A stretch of DNA of 64,000 nt from Heliorestis convoluta (GCF_009649955.1 NZ_CP045875.1:1717501-1781500); one strand, 5' to 3'. Positions 44,858-54,389 are shown, numbered from the stretch's first letter. Numbers and translations: made by a program. Notes: a model not told the origin generated them from the sequence alone.

Positions 44858-46117
44858 TTGAAAAAGCGAGAAATTGGCGTACTAGAACGGCCACCTTTAA
44901 TAATTTCCTTGCCTTTAAGTTTACAGCATCTTTTTGCTATGTTCGGAGCTACTGTCTTGGTGCCTATGTTTTTTCAAGTGAATCCGGCTACCATATTACT
45001 CTTTAATGGAATTGGTACGCTCCTCTACTTGATTCTTTGCAAAGGTCAGATTCCTGCTTATCTAGGCTCTAGCTTTGCATTTATCTCTCCAGTACTACTC
45101 GTATTGCCTCAATATGGTTATGAAGCAGCCTTAGGAGCTTTTATTGTTGTAGGCATTATCTTCTCAATCGTTGCTATGATTATTGCTGTATCTGGAACAA
45201 AATGGATTGAAATTGTTTTTCCGCCTGCCGCTATGGGTGCTATCGTAACTGTCATTGGGTTGGAATTGGCGCCTGTGGCAGCTGATATGGCCGGCCTAAC
45301 AGCAGAAGTGCTGGATCCTCAAGTCATAACAGTTTCCTTGTTTACCTTGGCTGTAACTGTAGTCGGCTCTTTGGTCTTTCGAGGCTTTCTTGCTGTAATT
45401 CCAATTCTGATTGGCGTTCTTGCAGGCTACTTTCTTGCCTTATTCTGGGGCATGGTTGATCTTCGATTGATTCAAGAGGCTCCTTGGTTGGCCATGCCAA
45501 CGCTTTATAGACCTTCTTTTGAATGGGAAGCGATTGCGATTATTGCACCGGCTGCCCTCGTTGTAATTGCGGAACACATCGGTCATCTCGTCGTTACGGG
45601 TAATATCGTTGGAAAGGATCTATCGAAGGAACCGGGACTGCATCGCTCTTTACTTGGTAACGGCCTTTCGACGACACTTTCTGGTTTTTTTGGCTCTACA
45701 CCGAATACAACCTATGGTGAAAACATTGGTGTAATGGCTATTACTAGAGTCTATTCAGTATGGGTTCTTGGTGGCGCAGCGATTATTGCCATTGTTTTAT
45801 CTTTCGTGGGAAAACTAGCGGCTGCTATACAAACCATTCCTACAGCTGTAATGGGTGGTGTATCTTTGCTTCTCTTTGGCGTCATTGCAGCTTCCGGTGT
45901 GCGCATGCTAGTAGAGACAAATGTTAACTACTCAAAAGCAAGCAACTTAATTCTAACGTCTGTTGTTCTTGTCATCGGTGTGAGTGGCGCCAGACTTTCA
46001 TGGGGTGCCTTTACTTTAAAAGGAATGGCTCTGGCTACGGTGGTGGCCATTTTACTAAGCTTACTTTTTCGTTTCTTAGAGATTAAAAAACTTACAAATG
46101 ATAGTGTAGAGGAATAA
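44858..46117 (+). CDS. uraA: NCS2-family nucleobase permease, uracil permease type
   Basis: This is a nucleobase:cation symporter-2 protein of 419 residues with about 12-14 membrane segments. Near the N terminus LSLQHLFAMFGATVLVPMFF and later PAYLGSSFAFISP are signatures of the uracil permease branch (UraA/PyrP). The substrate-binding glutamates are in IAEHIGHLVVTGNIVGKDL and FGSTPNTTYGENIGVMAITR. Start is TTG 44858 with GGAGAGAAG upstream. It is not in the pyr operon, and I see no PyrR site before it. Confidence 0.9.
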   Translation: MKKREIGVLERPPLIISLPLSLQHLFAMFGATVLVPMFFQVNPATILLFNGIGTLLYLILCKGQIPAYLGSSFAFISPVLLVLPQYGYEAALGAFIVVGIIFSIVAMIIAVSGTKWIEIVFPPAAMGAIVTVIGLELAPVAADMAGLTAEVLDPQVITVSLFTLAVTVVGSLVFRGFLAVIPILIGVLAGYFLALFWGMVDLRLIQEAPWLAMPTLYRPSFEWEAIAIIAPAALVVIAEHIGHLVVTGNIVGKDLSKEPGLHRSLLGNGLSTTLSGFFGSTPNTTYGENIGVMAITRVYSVWVLGGAAIIAIVLSFVGKLAAAIQTIPTAVMGGVSLLLFGVIAASGVRMLVETNVNYSKASNLILTSVVLVIGVSGARLSWGAFTLKGMALATVVAILLSLLFRFLEIKKLTNDSVEE

Positions 46118-46137
46118 ATCATTGTATTTCTGCATAG

Positions 46138-46170
46138 AGCCCGGATTGACAATCGTCGGTCCGGGCTTTA
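46138..46170 (+). terminator. Terminator after uraA
   Basis: AGCCCGGA and TCCGGGCT form an 8-bp stem followed by a short T-rich run. Confidence 0.75.
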
Positions 46171-46220
46171 ACATTACTAAGGAAGCGCTGGGAAAAGAAT
46201 AATAACTAGGGGGTCAATTC

Positions 46221-47210
46221 ATGTCCCGGCTAACAATGGTTCCTCTTGGCAAAGAAGCAATGGTTCGTCGAAGACGAACAAACATATTAAAGATATCAAC
46301 CTTTGTGGCACTCCTCTTTATCACGTTAAGCGCCGCCTGGTTGTTAAAAGGTGTTGTTACTTCTTGGTTTGTCAAAACAATTGTTGATACAGAGCCTGCT
46401 AGAATAGGTCAACTGGCTGATACTCGTGAACTGCCTGGATGGTTGATTCGAGATGAAGTGATTGTTAACGCACCTGTGACAGGAAGAATAGAGCCGCTTG
46501 TCGAGGATTATGAGCGTGTCAGATTGGGAACGACTGTAGCAAGAGTAAGAACTATCAATCCTTCAGGTATGGATATGGGAGAATGGGTTGAAATTACCTC
46601 ACCCAGATCGGGTCTTGTGGTCTATGCAGTTGATGGGTTAGAAGATATTATGTCTGTTAGAATATTAGAAGAAAGAGAAGCCCATCAAATCTCTTCACTT
46701 CGAGAAAAAGAAAGAAGAATTGAAGCAAATCAGCTTATACAACAAGGACAACCTCTTTTTAAGATTATTAACAACCTCGATAAAGCCCACTTCTTAGCTC
46801 ACTATAAAATACAAGAACTAGGAAGAGCATTGGTGCCAGGCGCTCGTGTTACTTTGGCCTTAAGCCCAGAAGGACCTACTTTCTCAGCTCGTGTCATTAA
46901 TGTACGGGGTGGAGACGAAGCTTGGGTGCTTTTACAGCTTTCCAATCCTTCAGTCGATATCATGAAAGAGCGGAAAGTAAACTTCCAACTTGTCGATAAA
47001 ATTCATCGTGGCATTGTTTTGCCAACGTCAGCTCTTGTTGAGAAAGACGGTCAAAGTGGAGTTCTGTTGAGCATCAAAAAACGTGCCCAGTGGAGACCTG
47101 TCGAAGTCATTGCTGTCATTGACAAGCAGATGGTTGTGCAAGGGATTGATGAAGGTCAACTTGTTGTCTTAAATCCTCAATATATTCAAGAAGGACAAGA
47201 AATCAAATAA
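46221..47210 (+). CDS. HlyD/YknX-type membrane-fusion-like protein
   Basis: The 329-residue protein has a basic N terminus, a membrane anchor (ISTFVALLFITLSAAWLLKG), and an external part with two half-motifs of a lipoyl-like domain (VIVNAPVTGRIEPLVEDYERVRLGTTVARV and EITSPRSGLVVYAVDGLE, in pieces), ending with HlyD-like beta segments (VLPTSALVEKDGQSGVLL). No ABC or other export partner is encoded beside it. Its place upstream of yggS-sepF is seen in other Clostridia, so it may have a cell-envelope or division-linked role. That role is inference. Confidence 0.75.
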   Translation: MSRLTMVPLGKEAMVRRRRTNILKISTFVALLFITLSAAWLLKGVVTSWFVKTIVDTEPARIGQLADTRELPGWLIRDEVIVNAPVTGRIEPLVEDYERVRLGTTVARVRTINPSGMDMGEWVEITSPRSGLVVYAVDGLEDIMSVRILEEREAHQISSLREKERRIEANQLIQQGQPLFKIINNLDKAHFLAHYKIQELGRALVPGARVTLALSPEGPTFSARVINVRGGDEAWVLLQLSNPSVDIMKERKVNFQLVDKIHRGIVLPTSALVEKDGQSGVLLSIKKRAQWRPVEVIAVIDKQMVVQGIDEGQLVVLNPQYIQEGQEIK

Positions 47211-47335
47211 GGGTTGATCCATAAAAAGTCAGAAAATAAAAATATAATAGAGACATATTTTTAAAAGAAATGTAGCAGGATTTTCCTTTTTCTGTGGCGA
47301 AATACGAAACAGGCTGAAGGGATTGAGCATAAATA

Positions 47336-48022
47336 ATGGGTCATATTGAGAAGAATCTGGACCGTCTTCAACAAGAAATTCATGCAGCAGCTCATAGATC
47401 AGGGCGGAAGCCAGAAGAGGTTCGGCTCATTGCAGTGACAAAAAATGTTTCGATCGCAAGCATAGAGGAAGCGATTGCTGCCGGCGTTACAACGGTGGGA
47501 GAAAATCGTGTGCAAGAATTGAAGAATAAGATTCATCAAATACACACTCCCGTTCAATGGCATATGATTGGCACATTGCAATCTAACAAAGTAAAGTATA
47601 TCTATGATAAAGTCGATCTTATCCATTCGCTGGATAGAATATCATTGGCCATGGCCATTCAAAAGTATGCTAGGTTACTCGGGAGGCCAATCTCTTGCTT
47701 GGTTGAAGTCAATGTGGCACAAGAAGATAGCAAGGAAGGTTTGAAGGTAGAAGAAGTTCCTGCTTTTCTACGTCAAGTCTCTCAGCTAGAAGGAATAGCT
47801 GTACAAGGTCTCATGACCATGGCTCCTTACACAGAGAAACCTGAAGAAGTTCGTTGGGTTTTTCAAAGGCTGCGAGAGTTGTCCCATGAAGTAACAGAAA
47901 GTAATTTTAATGGTGTTACAATGAAAGAGTTATCCATGGGTATGTCCAACGATTTTAAAATTGCTGTAGAGGAAGGCTCCACCATGGTTCGTGTAGGAAC
48001 TGCAATTTTTGGTGAGCCTTAG
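47336..48022 (+). CDS. YggS family pyridoxal-phosphate homeostasis protein
   Basis: The protein is of the YggS/PROSC family, which binds PLP and keeps its level in balance but has no known catalytic activity. The PLP lysine is in RLIAVTKNVS near residue 37. VGENRVQEL, WHMIGTLQSNKVKYI, LVEVNVAQEDSKEG and LSMGMSNDF are family landmarks. At 228 residues it is normal. It precedes sepF by 22 bases in the conserved division-gene cluster (ylmE position). Confidence 0.94.
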   Translation: MGHIEKNLDRLQQEIHAAAHRSGRKPEEVRLIAVTKNVSIASIEEAIAAGVTTVGENRVQELKNKIHQIHTPVQWHMIGTLQSNKVKYIYDKVDLIHSLDRISLAMAIQKYARLLGRPISCLVEVNVAQEDSKEGLKVEEVPAFLRQVSQLEGIAVQGLMTMAPYTEKPEEVRWVFQRLRELSHEVTESNFNGVTMKELSMGMSNDFKIAVEEGSTMVRVGTAIFGEP

Positions 48023-48044
48023 TTAGAGAGGAGGAGCTTACACA

Positions 48045-48515
48045 GTGGCGAAGATCTTAGACAAGTTTTACAATATCATGGGCTTAGGTGATGAGTATGA
48101 AGAAGTGGAAGAGAGAGTGGTAAAAGAGCCAGAGAAAAATAATTTTTCCGCTAAAAATACGCAGGAGCGACCAGAGAGACAAATTGGTGCACCTGTTTTA
48201 AGTCTAGCATCGGAAAGACAGAAAAAAGATCACAAAGTGGTTGTTGTCGATCCGAAAAGTTTTGAAGAAGCCCAGAGCATTGCCGATCACCTTAAAAGTA
48301 AAAGGCAAGTTATATTAAATCTAGAAAAATCGGATCGTGAAATGGCACAGCGTATCATTGATTTTGTCAGTGGCACCACCTATGCTCTTAACGGTTCGAT
48401 GCAAAAAGTAGGTGCTCATATCTTTGTTTTTGCACCGAGCCATGTCGATATATCGGGAGATATACTTGCTGAGAGTACACTGATACGTCCTCGTGTTTGG
48501 GCGAGTAAAGGCTAG
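48045..48515 (+). CDS. sepF: Cell division protein SepF
   Basis: SepF binds membranes and FtsZ and helps form the septum. The N-terminal amphipathic helix (AKILDKFYNIMGLG) is followed by a charged linker and the C-terminal DUF552 domain (VVVVDPKSFEEAQSIADHLK, RQVILNLEKSDREMAQRIIDFVSGTTYALNGS in parts, and KVGAHIFVFAPSHVDIS). At 156 residues it is typical. GTG 48045 follows GAGGAG. Confidence 0.95.
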   Translation: MAKILDKFYNIMGLGDEYEEVEERVVKEPEKNNFSAKNTQERPERQIGAPVLSLASERQKKDHKVVVVDPKSFEEAQSIADHLKSKRQVILNLEKSDREMAQRIIDFVSGTTYALNGSMQKVGAHIFVFAPSHVDISGDILAESTLIRPRVWASKG

Positions 48516-48526
48516 GAGTGAATCAT

Positions 48527-49351
48527 TTGGGTCAACAGTTTCTCCAAAATCGAAAGATTGGGTTTATCGGTGGCGGAGCTATGGCTGAAGCGTTGCTACG
48601 AGGTCTAAGCAATCTATTTACACCTGACCGCCTAGCCGTCTCAGACTTATCAGAACAGCGATTAAAGTACCTAAAAGAGGAATTATCGGTAAATATATAT
48701 ATAGATAATAATTTACTTTGCAGAGACTGTACCATTCTTCTGTTGGCCATAAAGCCACAAGTGTTACCACAAGTGCTCACTTCCCTGAAAGGCAAGATAG
48801 GGAGAGACCACCTTGTCATATCTGTAGCAGCTGGGATTTCATTACAGAAACTTGAATCGCTCTTGCCAGAGGGTGTTCCTGCTATCCGAGTAATGCCCAA
48901 TACGCCTTCTTTGATCGGGAAGGGTGTCTCGGCGCTATCCAGAGGAACTCACGTTTCAGATGAACAAATTGAAGCAGCTATGACTTTGATGGGTGCAGTT
49001 GGTACTGTAGAACTTGTCCCAGAAGCTTATATGGATGCTGTAACGGGAGTCAGTGGTAGTGGGCCTGCCTATGTATATTTATTCATCGAAGCTTTCATTG
49101 ATGCAGCTGTACGAGAAGGATTACCACGTGATTTAGCGCGCAATCTTGCCTTGCATACTGTAATAGGTGCTGCTGAAATGGTCCTACAGTCGGGCAACCA
49201 TCCTGCTGTAGAAAAAGATAAAGTAACCTCACCGGGCGGCACAACGATAGCAGCGCTAGAAGCGCTAGAAGAAAAAGGGCTGCGGTCAGCTCTATTCGCT
49301 GCTGTTAATGCAGCAGCGCAACGCGCTCGTCAGCTTGCAACATCCGAATAA
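48527..49351 (+). CDS. proC: Pyrroline-5-carboxylate reductase ProC
   Basis: ProC makes proline from pyrroline-5-carboxylate with NAD(P)H. It has the dinucleotide-binding motif KIGFIGGGAMAEALLRGL, LAIKPQVL, and the C-terminal signature around VTSPGGTTIAALEALEEKGL, with VTGVSGSGPAYVYLFIEAF in between. I choose TTG 48527, 7 bases after AGGAG, over the GTG at 48518 that abuts that site. At 274 residues it is normal. It lies between sepF and yggT, as in some Firmicutes. Confidence 0.95.
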   Translation: MGQQFLQNRKIGFIGGGAMAEALLRGLSNLFTPDRLAVSDLSEQRLKYLKEELSVNIYIDNNLLCRDCTILLLAIKPQVLPQVLTSLKGKIGRDHLVISVAAGISLQKLESLLPEGVPAIRVMPNTPSLIGKGVSALSRGTHVSDEQIEAAMTLMGAVGTVELVPEAYMDAVTGVSGSGPAYVYLFIEAFIDAAVREGLPRDLARNLALHTVIGAAEMVLQSGNHPAVEKDKVTSPGGTTIAALEALEEKGLRSALFAAVNAAAQRARQLATSE

Positions 49352-49402
49352 AGCTTTATATGGTCTTTCGCTAGATTTTTTTATCAGAATGGAGGTTGAC
49401 CT

Positions 49403-49660
49403 TTGGGGCTTGGCCAGATTATCTCTACGGCTTTCTGGGTGATGAAAGTCCTTATCTTAATCCGCGTTGTTGTCTCTTACTTTCCTCATAATCCTAACAA
49501 TGCAGTTTTTAAGTTTATTTATGAAGTTACCGAGCCAATACTGGCACCTTTACGTAAAGTTGTACCGATTCCAAAATCATTGCCTATTGACTTTACCCCG
49601 CTCGTAGCATTTATTCTATTAAGCATTTTAGAGCAAATTGTTTGGAGCATTTTTCGTTAA
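49403..49660 (+). CDS. YggT family membrane protein
   Basis: The 85-residue protein has two membrane segments (TAFWVMKVLILIRVVVSYF and FTPLVAFILLSILEQIVW) and the family segment TEPILAPLRKVVPIP. It corresponds to ylmG in the division cluster. Its role is unclear, though it is linked to septum or nucleoid organisation in other bacteria. TTG 49403 follows GGAGGTTG. Confidence 0.92.
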   Translation: MGLGQIISTAFWVMKVLILIRVVVSYFPHNPNNAVFKFIYEVTEPILAPLRKVVPIPKSLPIDFTPLVAFILLSILEQIVWSIFR

Positions 49661-49765
49661 TTAAATTTAACAAGCAGGGTATAACTACAACAGAGACCTT
49701 GTTACACAGAAAAACAACTGTTTTTTGTAAGAAGCACCTGTTGAACCATGGGCGAGGAGGTCTCA

Positions 49766-50395
49766 ATGTTAACGCCTTTGGAGATCCACCAAAAAGAGTT
49801 CAAAAAAAGCGCCTGGGGTTATAAAGCAGAAGAAGTCGATTTTTTCTTGGATAGAATTGCACGAGCTCATGAAGCTTTATATAAAGAGAATATGATTCTC
49901 AAAGAAAAAATAGCCCAGGTAGAAGATAACTTGTGTCGATACAAAAAACTAGAAGAAACTTTAAGCACAACGCTGCTTTTAGCCCAAAAGACGGCTGACG
50001 AAGTGAAATCATCAGCCCAACGAGAATCGGAATTGATGCTTAAAGAAGCAAAACATCAAGCAGAAATTATCATAACGAATGCCAAAGATAAACAAAAAGA
50101 GCTAGAGCAAAATTTTGAACACCTTAAGAATCAATCTCGACAGTTTCGTCTTCAATTTAAAGCGATGCTACTGTCACAACTAGAAGCTCTGAACGAAGAT
50201 GAAGTTGCCAAAAAAGAGATTGACGAGAAGAATCAGAAAAAAGTAGAATGTAAAAAAGAGTCTGCCCATACCTATAATGATCAAGATGAGATGTTTTCAC
50301 CGGCTCTACAGGTAGCAATCGCGAAAGCCGATTTTGCTGCCCCTGTAGAAGGGTTTACGGAGTTAGGTGGATCAAAAATCAATAAAGCCATATAA
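49766..50395 (+). CDS. divIVA: DivIVA domain protein
   Basis: DivIVA marks curved membrane at septa and poles. The N-terminal domain LTPLEIHQKEFKKSAWGYKAEEVDFFLDRI is the classical membrane-binding motif (spanning about residues 2-31). A long coiled coil follows to about residue 150, and a charged variable tail. ATG 49766 has GAGGAGG at 49754-49760; a longer extension is not needed. ylmH, which often sits before it, is missing here. Confidence 0.93.
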   Translation: MLTPLEIHQKEFKKSAWGYKAEEVDFFLDRIARAHEALYKENMILKEKIAQVEDNLCRYKKLEETLSTTLLLAQKTADEVKSSAQRESELMLKEAKHQAEIIITNAKDKQKELEQNFEHLKNQSRQFRLQFKAMLLSQLEALNEDEVAKKEIDEKNQKKVECKKESAHTYNDQDEMFSPALQVAIAKADFAAPVEGFTELGGSKINKAI

Positions 50396-50424
50396 TAAAG
50401 CTTATAATCTACTATTCTAAAAGC

Positions 50425-50677
50425 AAAGAATGGGACAGATAGCATGGAATTGTCTTGACAGCGAACCTGGATTTGGTGGAAGCCAGGACTTGACGACCAT
50501 GGCTATATCCCCCAGGAGCTGCGTCAGTGAAGCAGAGTAATTGACGACGGAAGTGGCCGTTATCCGCGCTTAAGAGGCTGTGAGCTACCTGTGTTAAAGG
50601 TGGATTACAGTGAATTAGGGTGGTACCGCGAGCTATTTCGCCCCTTGCATATGTAAGGGGCTTTTTATTTTATATTG
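50425..50677 (+). promoter_or_regulatory. T-box leader for ileS
   Basis: A tRNA-sensing T-box riboswitch precedes ileS. The T-box sequence AGGGTGGTACCGCG is at 50617-50630. The terminator stem GCCCCTT / AAGGGGC (50640-50661) is followed by CTTTTTATTT. A long stem I region lies at about 50440-50520, and an ATC isoleucine triplet occurs at 50517-50519, a possible specifier. Uncharged tRNA-Ile should favour antitermination. Confidence 0.93.
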
Positions 50678-50690
50678 AGGTGTGAATAGG

Positions 50691-53483
50691 TTGAACGAGA
50701 AAGATACTTTAGATTACAGCAAAACATTGAACTTGCCAAAAACAGATTTTCCAATGCGAGCAAACTTACCCAAACGAGAACCGGATATTCAGAAGTACTG
50801 GGATGAAATTAACCTTTATCAGGAAGTAGCTCAATCCAATCAAGGGAAAAAGAAGTTTATCCTTCATGATGGCCCACCTTATGCCAACGGCGACATTCAC
50901 TTAGGTCACACATTGAACAAAGTGCTGAAAGACTTTATTGTCAAGTACCACTCCATGGCGGGATACGATGCGCCATATGTACCGGGTTGGGACACCCATG
51001 GTTTACCCATTGAGCAGCGAGCCATAAAAGCTTTAGGTTTAAATCGTCATGCTGTTTCACCTCTTGAGTTTCGTCAGCGGTGCCAGGAATACGCATTAAA
51101 ATATGTAAACATTCAGCGAGATCAGTTTAAGCGTTTGGGTGTTCGAGGCGACTGGGAAAACCCCTATCTAACGTTGCACAAAGATTTTGAAGCGGCTCAA
51201 ATCGGCATATTCGGTGAAATGGCGAAAAAAGGCTACATCTACAAAGGCATGAAGCCTGTCTATTGGTGTGCTTCCTGTGAGACTGCTCTGGCAGAAGCAG
51301 AAGTTGAATATGGTGATAAAGAGTCTAATTCTATTTATGTAAAATTTTCTGTTGAAGATAGCAAAGGTCTCTTTGCCGCAGAAGATGCTTCAATTGTAAT
51401 CTGGACAACAACGCCATGGACTTTACCAGCCAACGTAGCCATCACGGTTCATCCAGAATATCGCTATGTTCTTGTAGCTTACGGCGAAGAAAAATTAATT
51501 CTAGCGAAAGAATTGCTTTCTGCATTCGAAGAAATTACAGGGCTAGGTACTGGTAAAATCATAGGAGAATGGTCAGGGAAAGAACTAGAATACGTAACTT
51601 GTCAACATCCCTTCATGGATCGCCAGTCTATTGTTATTGTGGGAGACCATGTAACACTAGAACAAGGTACAGGCTGCGTTCATACGGCACCTGGACATGG
51701 GGAAGAAGACTTTATGGTTGCTAAGACCTATAAGCTTCCTGTCATCTCTCCACTCGATAACCAGGGGCGCTTTACAGCCGAAGGAGGTCTTGTAGCAGGC
51801 CTCAAAACGACAGATGCAAACGCTGTCGTAATTGAAGAATTGTCCAAGAGAAATCAACTTGTTCTTTCAGCGAAGGTACGACATCAATATCCTCACTGTT
51901 GGCGCTGTAAAGAGCCCATTCTTTTCCGTGCTACAGAGCAATGGTTTGCGTCTATTGATGGTTTCCGCCAAGAAGCACTTACTGCGATTGAACAAGTCCA
52001 ATGGATTCCAAACTGGGGTAAAGACCGAATTCATAATATGGTGGCCGATCGAGGCGACTGGTGTATATCCCGACAACGGATCTGGGGCGTACCGATTCCC
52101 ATCTTTTATTGTAGCGATTGCGGCGAAGCGATTATTAATGACGAAACAATTACCCATATTCAAAAGCTTTTCCGCGACCATGGTTCTGATATTTGGTTTG
52201 CGAAAGAGGCTGATGAGCTCATCCCTCCAGGTTTGGCTTGTGGTAAATGCGGTCATGGCTCTTTCCGCAAAGAAACAGACATTATGGATGTTTGGTTTGA
52301 CTCAGGATCTTCCCACGCTGCTGTGCTGGAGGGGCGGGAAGGCCTAAGTTGGCCTGCTGATCTGTACTTAGAAGGTTCGGATCAGCATCGCGGCTGGTTC
52401 AACTCATCGCTATCAACGGCTGTCGCTACAAAAGGAACAGCGCCCTATCGCGCTGTCTTAACCCATGGTTTTCTTGTTGATGAGCAAGGACGCAAGATGT
52501 CTAAGTCCTTAGGGAATGGCGTTGATCCCCTCGATGTTATCAAAGAGATGGGGGCTGACATTTTACGTCTCTGGGTAACGTCAGCCGATTATCGATCGGA
52601 CGTGGCTGTATCTCCCAATATTCTTCGCCAGATCGCCGACAGCTATCGAAAGGTAAGAAATACATTCCGCTTTTTCTTGGGCAATTTATACGATTTTGAC
52701 CCTGCGAAAGACATGGTAGCAGATCAGGATTTATTAGAACTGGATCGCTGGGCTCTTATGAACTTGAATCGACTTATTCAGCGCGTAACCACAGCTTGCC
52801 AGAATTATGAATTTCACGTCATATACCATGCTGTTCACAACTTCTGTGCCGTTGAAATGAGTGCACTATACCTAGATATCATCAAAGATAGACTCTATGC
52901 GTCACCGGCTGAATCTCTAGAGAGAAGGTCAGCGCAAACAGTTCTTTATAAAAGCGCCCATGCCCTAGTACGATTGCTGGCACCATTTATTTCCTTCACC
53001 GCCGAAGAAATCTGGCGCCATATACCGGGAGCAGAGGCTGAATCGAAAACTGTACAGACCATGCCTTGGCCTGAGTACAATGACTCTTACAACGACCTGC
53101 TCTTGAAGAGTAAGATGGAAAAGCTCTTAGAAGTCCGTGCTCGCGTCTCTAAAGCCCTGGAATTGGCTCGTCAGAATAAAGTGATTGGTCACTCCTTAGA
53201 AAGCAAAGTAGAACTATATGTCGAAAAAGACTTGCAAGATTTCCTGAAAGATGAAAACCTTGCACCTTTCTTCATTGTATCAACGGCCAGAATTGCTGGA
53301 CTAGGTCAAGAAGCGCCGGCTCATGCCTATCGGGATCAAGAATTCCCTCAGCTAGCTGTTGTTGTAAGCAAAGCAGAAGGAAGCAAATGTGAGCGTTGCT
53401 GGATTTATAGCACTGATATTAGCCAAGATGAGGATTATCAAAAACTATGCCCTCGTTGCGTAGAAGTAATCCAAGGAAAGTAA
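50691..53483 (+). CDS. ileS: Isoleucyl-tRNA synthetase
   Basis: IleS is a class I synthetase that also edits valine. It has the HIGH-type motif PPYANGDIHLGHTLNK near residue 58, the CP1 editing domain (TTPWTLPANVAITVHPEY, GTGCVHTAPGHGEEDF), the KMSKS motif GRKMSKSLGNGVDPLDV, and a C-terminal zinc site (CERCWIYS and CPRCVEVI). Start is TTG 50691 after GAGGTGTG; a GTG nine bases earlier is possible. At 930 residues it is full length. Confidence 0.97.
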   Translation: MNEKDTLDYSKTLNLPKTDFPMRANLPKREPDIQKYWDEINLYQEVAQSNQGKKKFILHDGPPYANGDIHLGHTLNKVLKDFIVKYHSMAGYDAPYVPGWDTHGLPIEQRAIKALGLNRHAVSPLEFRQRCQEYALKYVNIQRDQFKRLGVRGDWENPYLTLHKDFEAAQIGIFGEMAKKGYIYKGMKPVYWCASCETALAEAEVEYGDKESNSIYVKFSVEDSKGLFAAEDASIVIWTTTPWTLPANVAITVHPEYRYVLVAYGEEKLILAKELLSAFEEITGLGTGKIIGEWSGKELEYVTCQHPFMDRQSIVIVGDHVTLEQGTGCVHTAPGHGEEDFMVAKTYKLPVISPLDNQGRFTAEGGLVAGLKTTDANAVVIEELSKRNQLVLSAKVRHQYPHCWRCKEPILFRATEQWFASIDGFRQEALTAIEQVQWIPNWGKDRIHNMVADRGDWCISRQRIWGVPIPIFYCSDCGEAIINDETITHIQKLFRDHGSDIWFAKEADELIPPGLACGKCGHGSFRKETDIMDVWFDSGSSHAAVLEGREGLSWPADLYLEGSDQHRGWFNSSLSTAVATKGTAPYRAVLTHGFLVDEQGRKMSKSLGNGVDPLDVIKEMGADILRLWVTSADYRSDVAVSPNILRQIADSYRKVRNTFRFFLGNLYDFDPAKDMVADQDLLELDRWALMNLNRLIQRVTTACQNYEFHVIYHAVHNFCAVEMSALYLDIIKDRLYASPAESLERRSAQTVLYKSAHALVRLLAPFISFTAEEIWRHIPGAEAESKTVQTMPWPEYNDSYNDLLLKSKMEKLLEVRARVSKALELARQNKVIGHSLESKVELYVEKDLQDFLKDENLAPFFIVSTARIAGLGQEAPAHAYRDQEFPQLAVVVSKAEGSKCERCWIYSTDISQDEDYQKLCPRCVEVIQGK

Positions 53484-53509
53484 ATCAAAATTGTAAAATA
53501 AAAGTTCCT

Positions 53510-53538
53510 AAAGCCACCGTATGGATACGGTGGCTTTA
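53510..53538 (+). terminator. Terminator after ileS
   Basis: AAAGCCACCGTAT and ATACGGTGGCTTT form a perfect 13-bp stem followed by a weak T run. Confidence 0.8.
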
Positions 53539-53610
53539 CTTCTCTCTGATAGTTTCTATTCACGGGGTAACGATACAGATAGTGCTTAAAAGCGAGGGAG
53601 GCGAAAGAAG

Positions 53611-54248
53611 ATGGCTCTATCGGCAACGAAGGCTACCAAAAAGATGATTGCCATCGGTGTATCGAACCGCCACATTCACCTGGCTGCACAAGATATGGAG
53701 ATTCTTTTTGGGCCAGACCATGAGCCCCAAGAATTTAAGAAGCTATCTCAACCTGGTCAATATGCCTCACAAGACGTCGTTACCTTACTAGGACCGAAAG
53801 GTACCATTGAAAAAGTACGAATCTTAATGCCTTTTCGATCGAAAACGCAAATCGAAGTTTCCTTGACAGACTGCTTTAAGCTCGGGATTCCTCCTGTTAT
53901 TCGAGATTCAGGTGATACACAAGGCTCGCCGGGTGTTACTATGATCGGACCGAAAGGGCAAGTTACTCTTCAAGAAGGCGTGATTGTAGCAGCACGTCAT
54001 ATTCATCTAAAACCTGAAGAAGCAGAATTATTAGAGGTAAAAGATGGGCAACGAATCTCAGTGGAAGTACAAGGAGAACGAGGGCTTCGCTTTGATGAAG
54101 TTTAATTCGTGTTCACCCATCTTTTGCAGCAGAAATGCATATCGATACCGATGAAGCCAATGCTGCTGCCATAAAAAATGGTGAACTTGTCACCCTTTTA
54201 TTACCAAAGGAAGCGGCAAAAGCAACAACACCTTACGCACTTGTGTGA
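53611..54248 (+). pseudogene. pduL: PduL-type phosphate acyltransferase, interrupted by a one-base deletion
   Basis: PduL transfers acyl groups between CoA and phosphate (acetyl- or propanoyl-P). The first frame has both metal-binding His motifs (VSNRHIHLAAQDM and AARHIHLKPEEA) and ends RGLRFDEV at 54105. The rest continues in another frame: IRVHPSFAAEMHIDTDEANA and NGELVTLLLP to a stop at 54248. One missing T in GTTTAATT (near 54097-54107) explains the break, and a single 212-residue protein of normal length results. ATG 53611 has GGGAGGCG upstream. It is either a young pseudogene or a sequencing error. No bacterial microcompartment genes are nearby. Confidence 0.92.
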
Positions 54249-54389
54249 ACAATCATAAAAATATTTGCAACTTCGACAATTTTTGATATCAGGGCAGGAG
54301 TTGCAAGAGCAGGCACGAAATAAGTAAGAATACCTTGTAGACAAGGTAATCTTATAGGCTTGTGCCTTTTTTTTGAGGAGTGGAACTTT

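Noticed and set aside
54265-54306. Inverted repeat TTGCAACT / AGTTGCAA and small hairpins before the ACT gene
   Set aside because: The loop is long and the other hairpins are short (4-6 bp). They may form a weak terminator, but I could not support a regulatory element.
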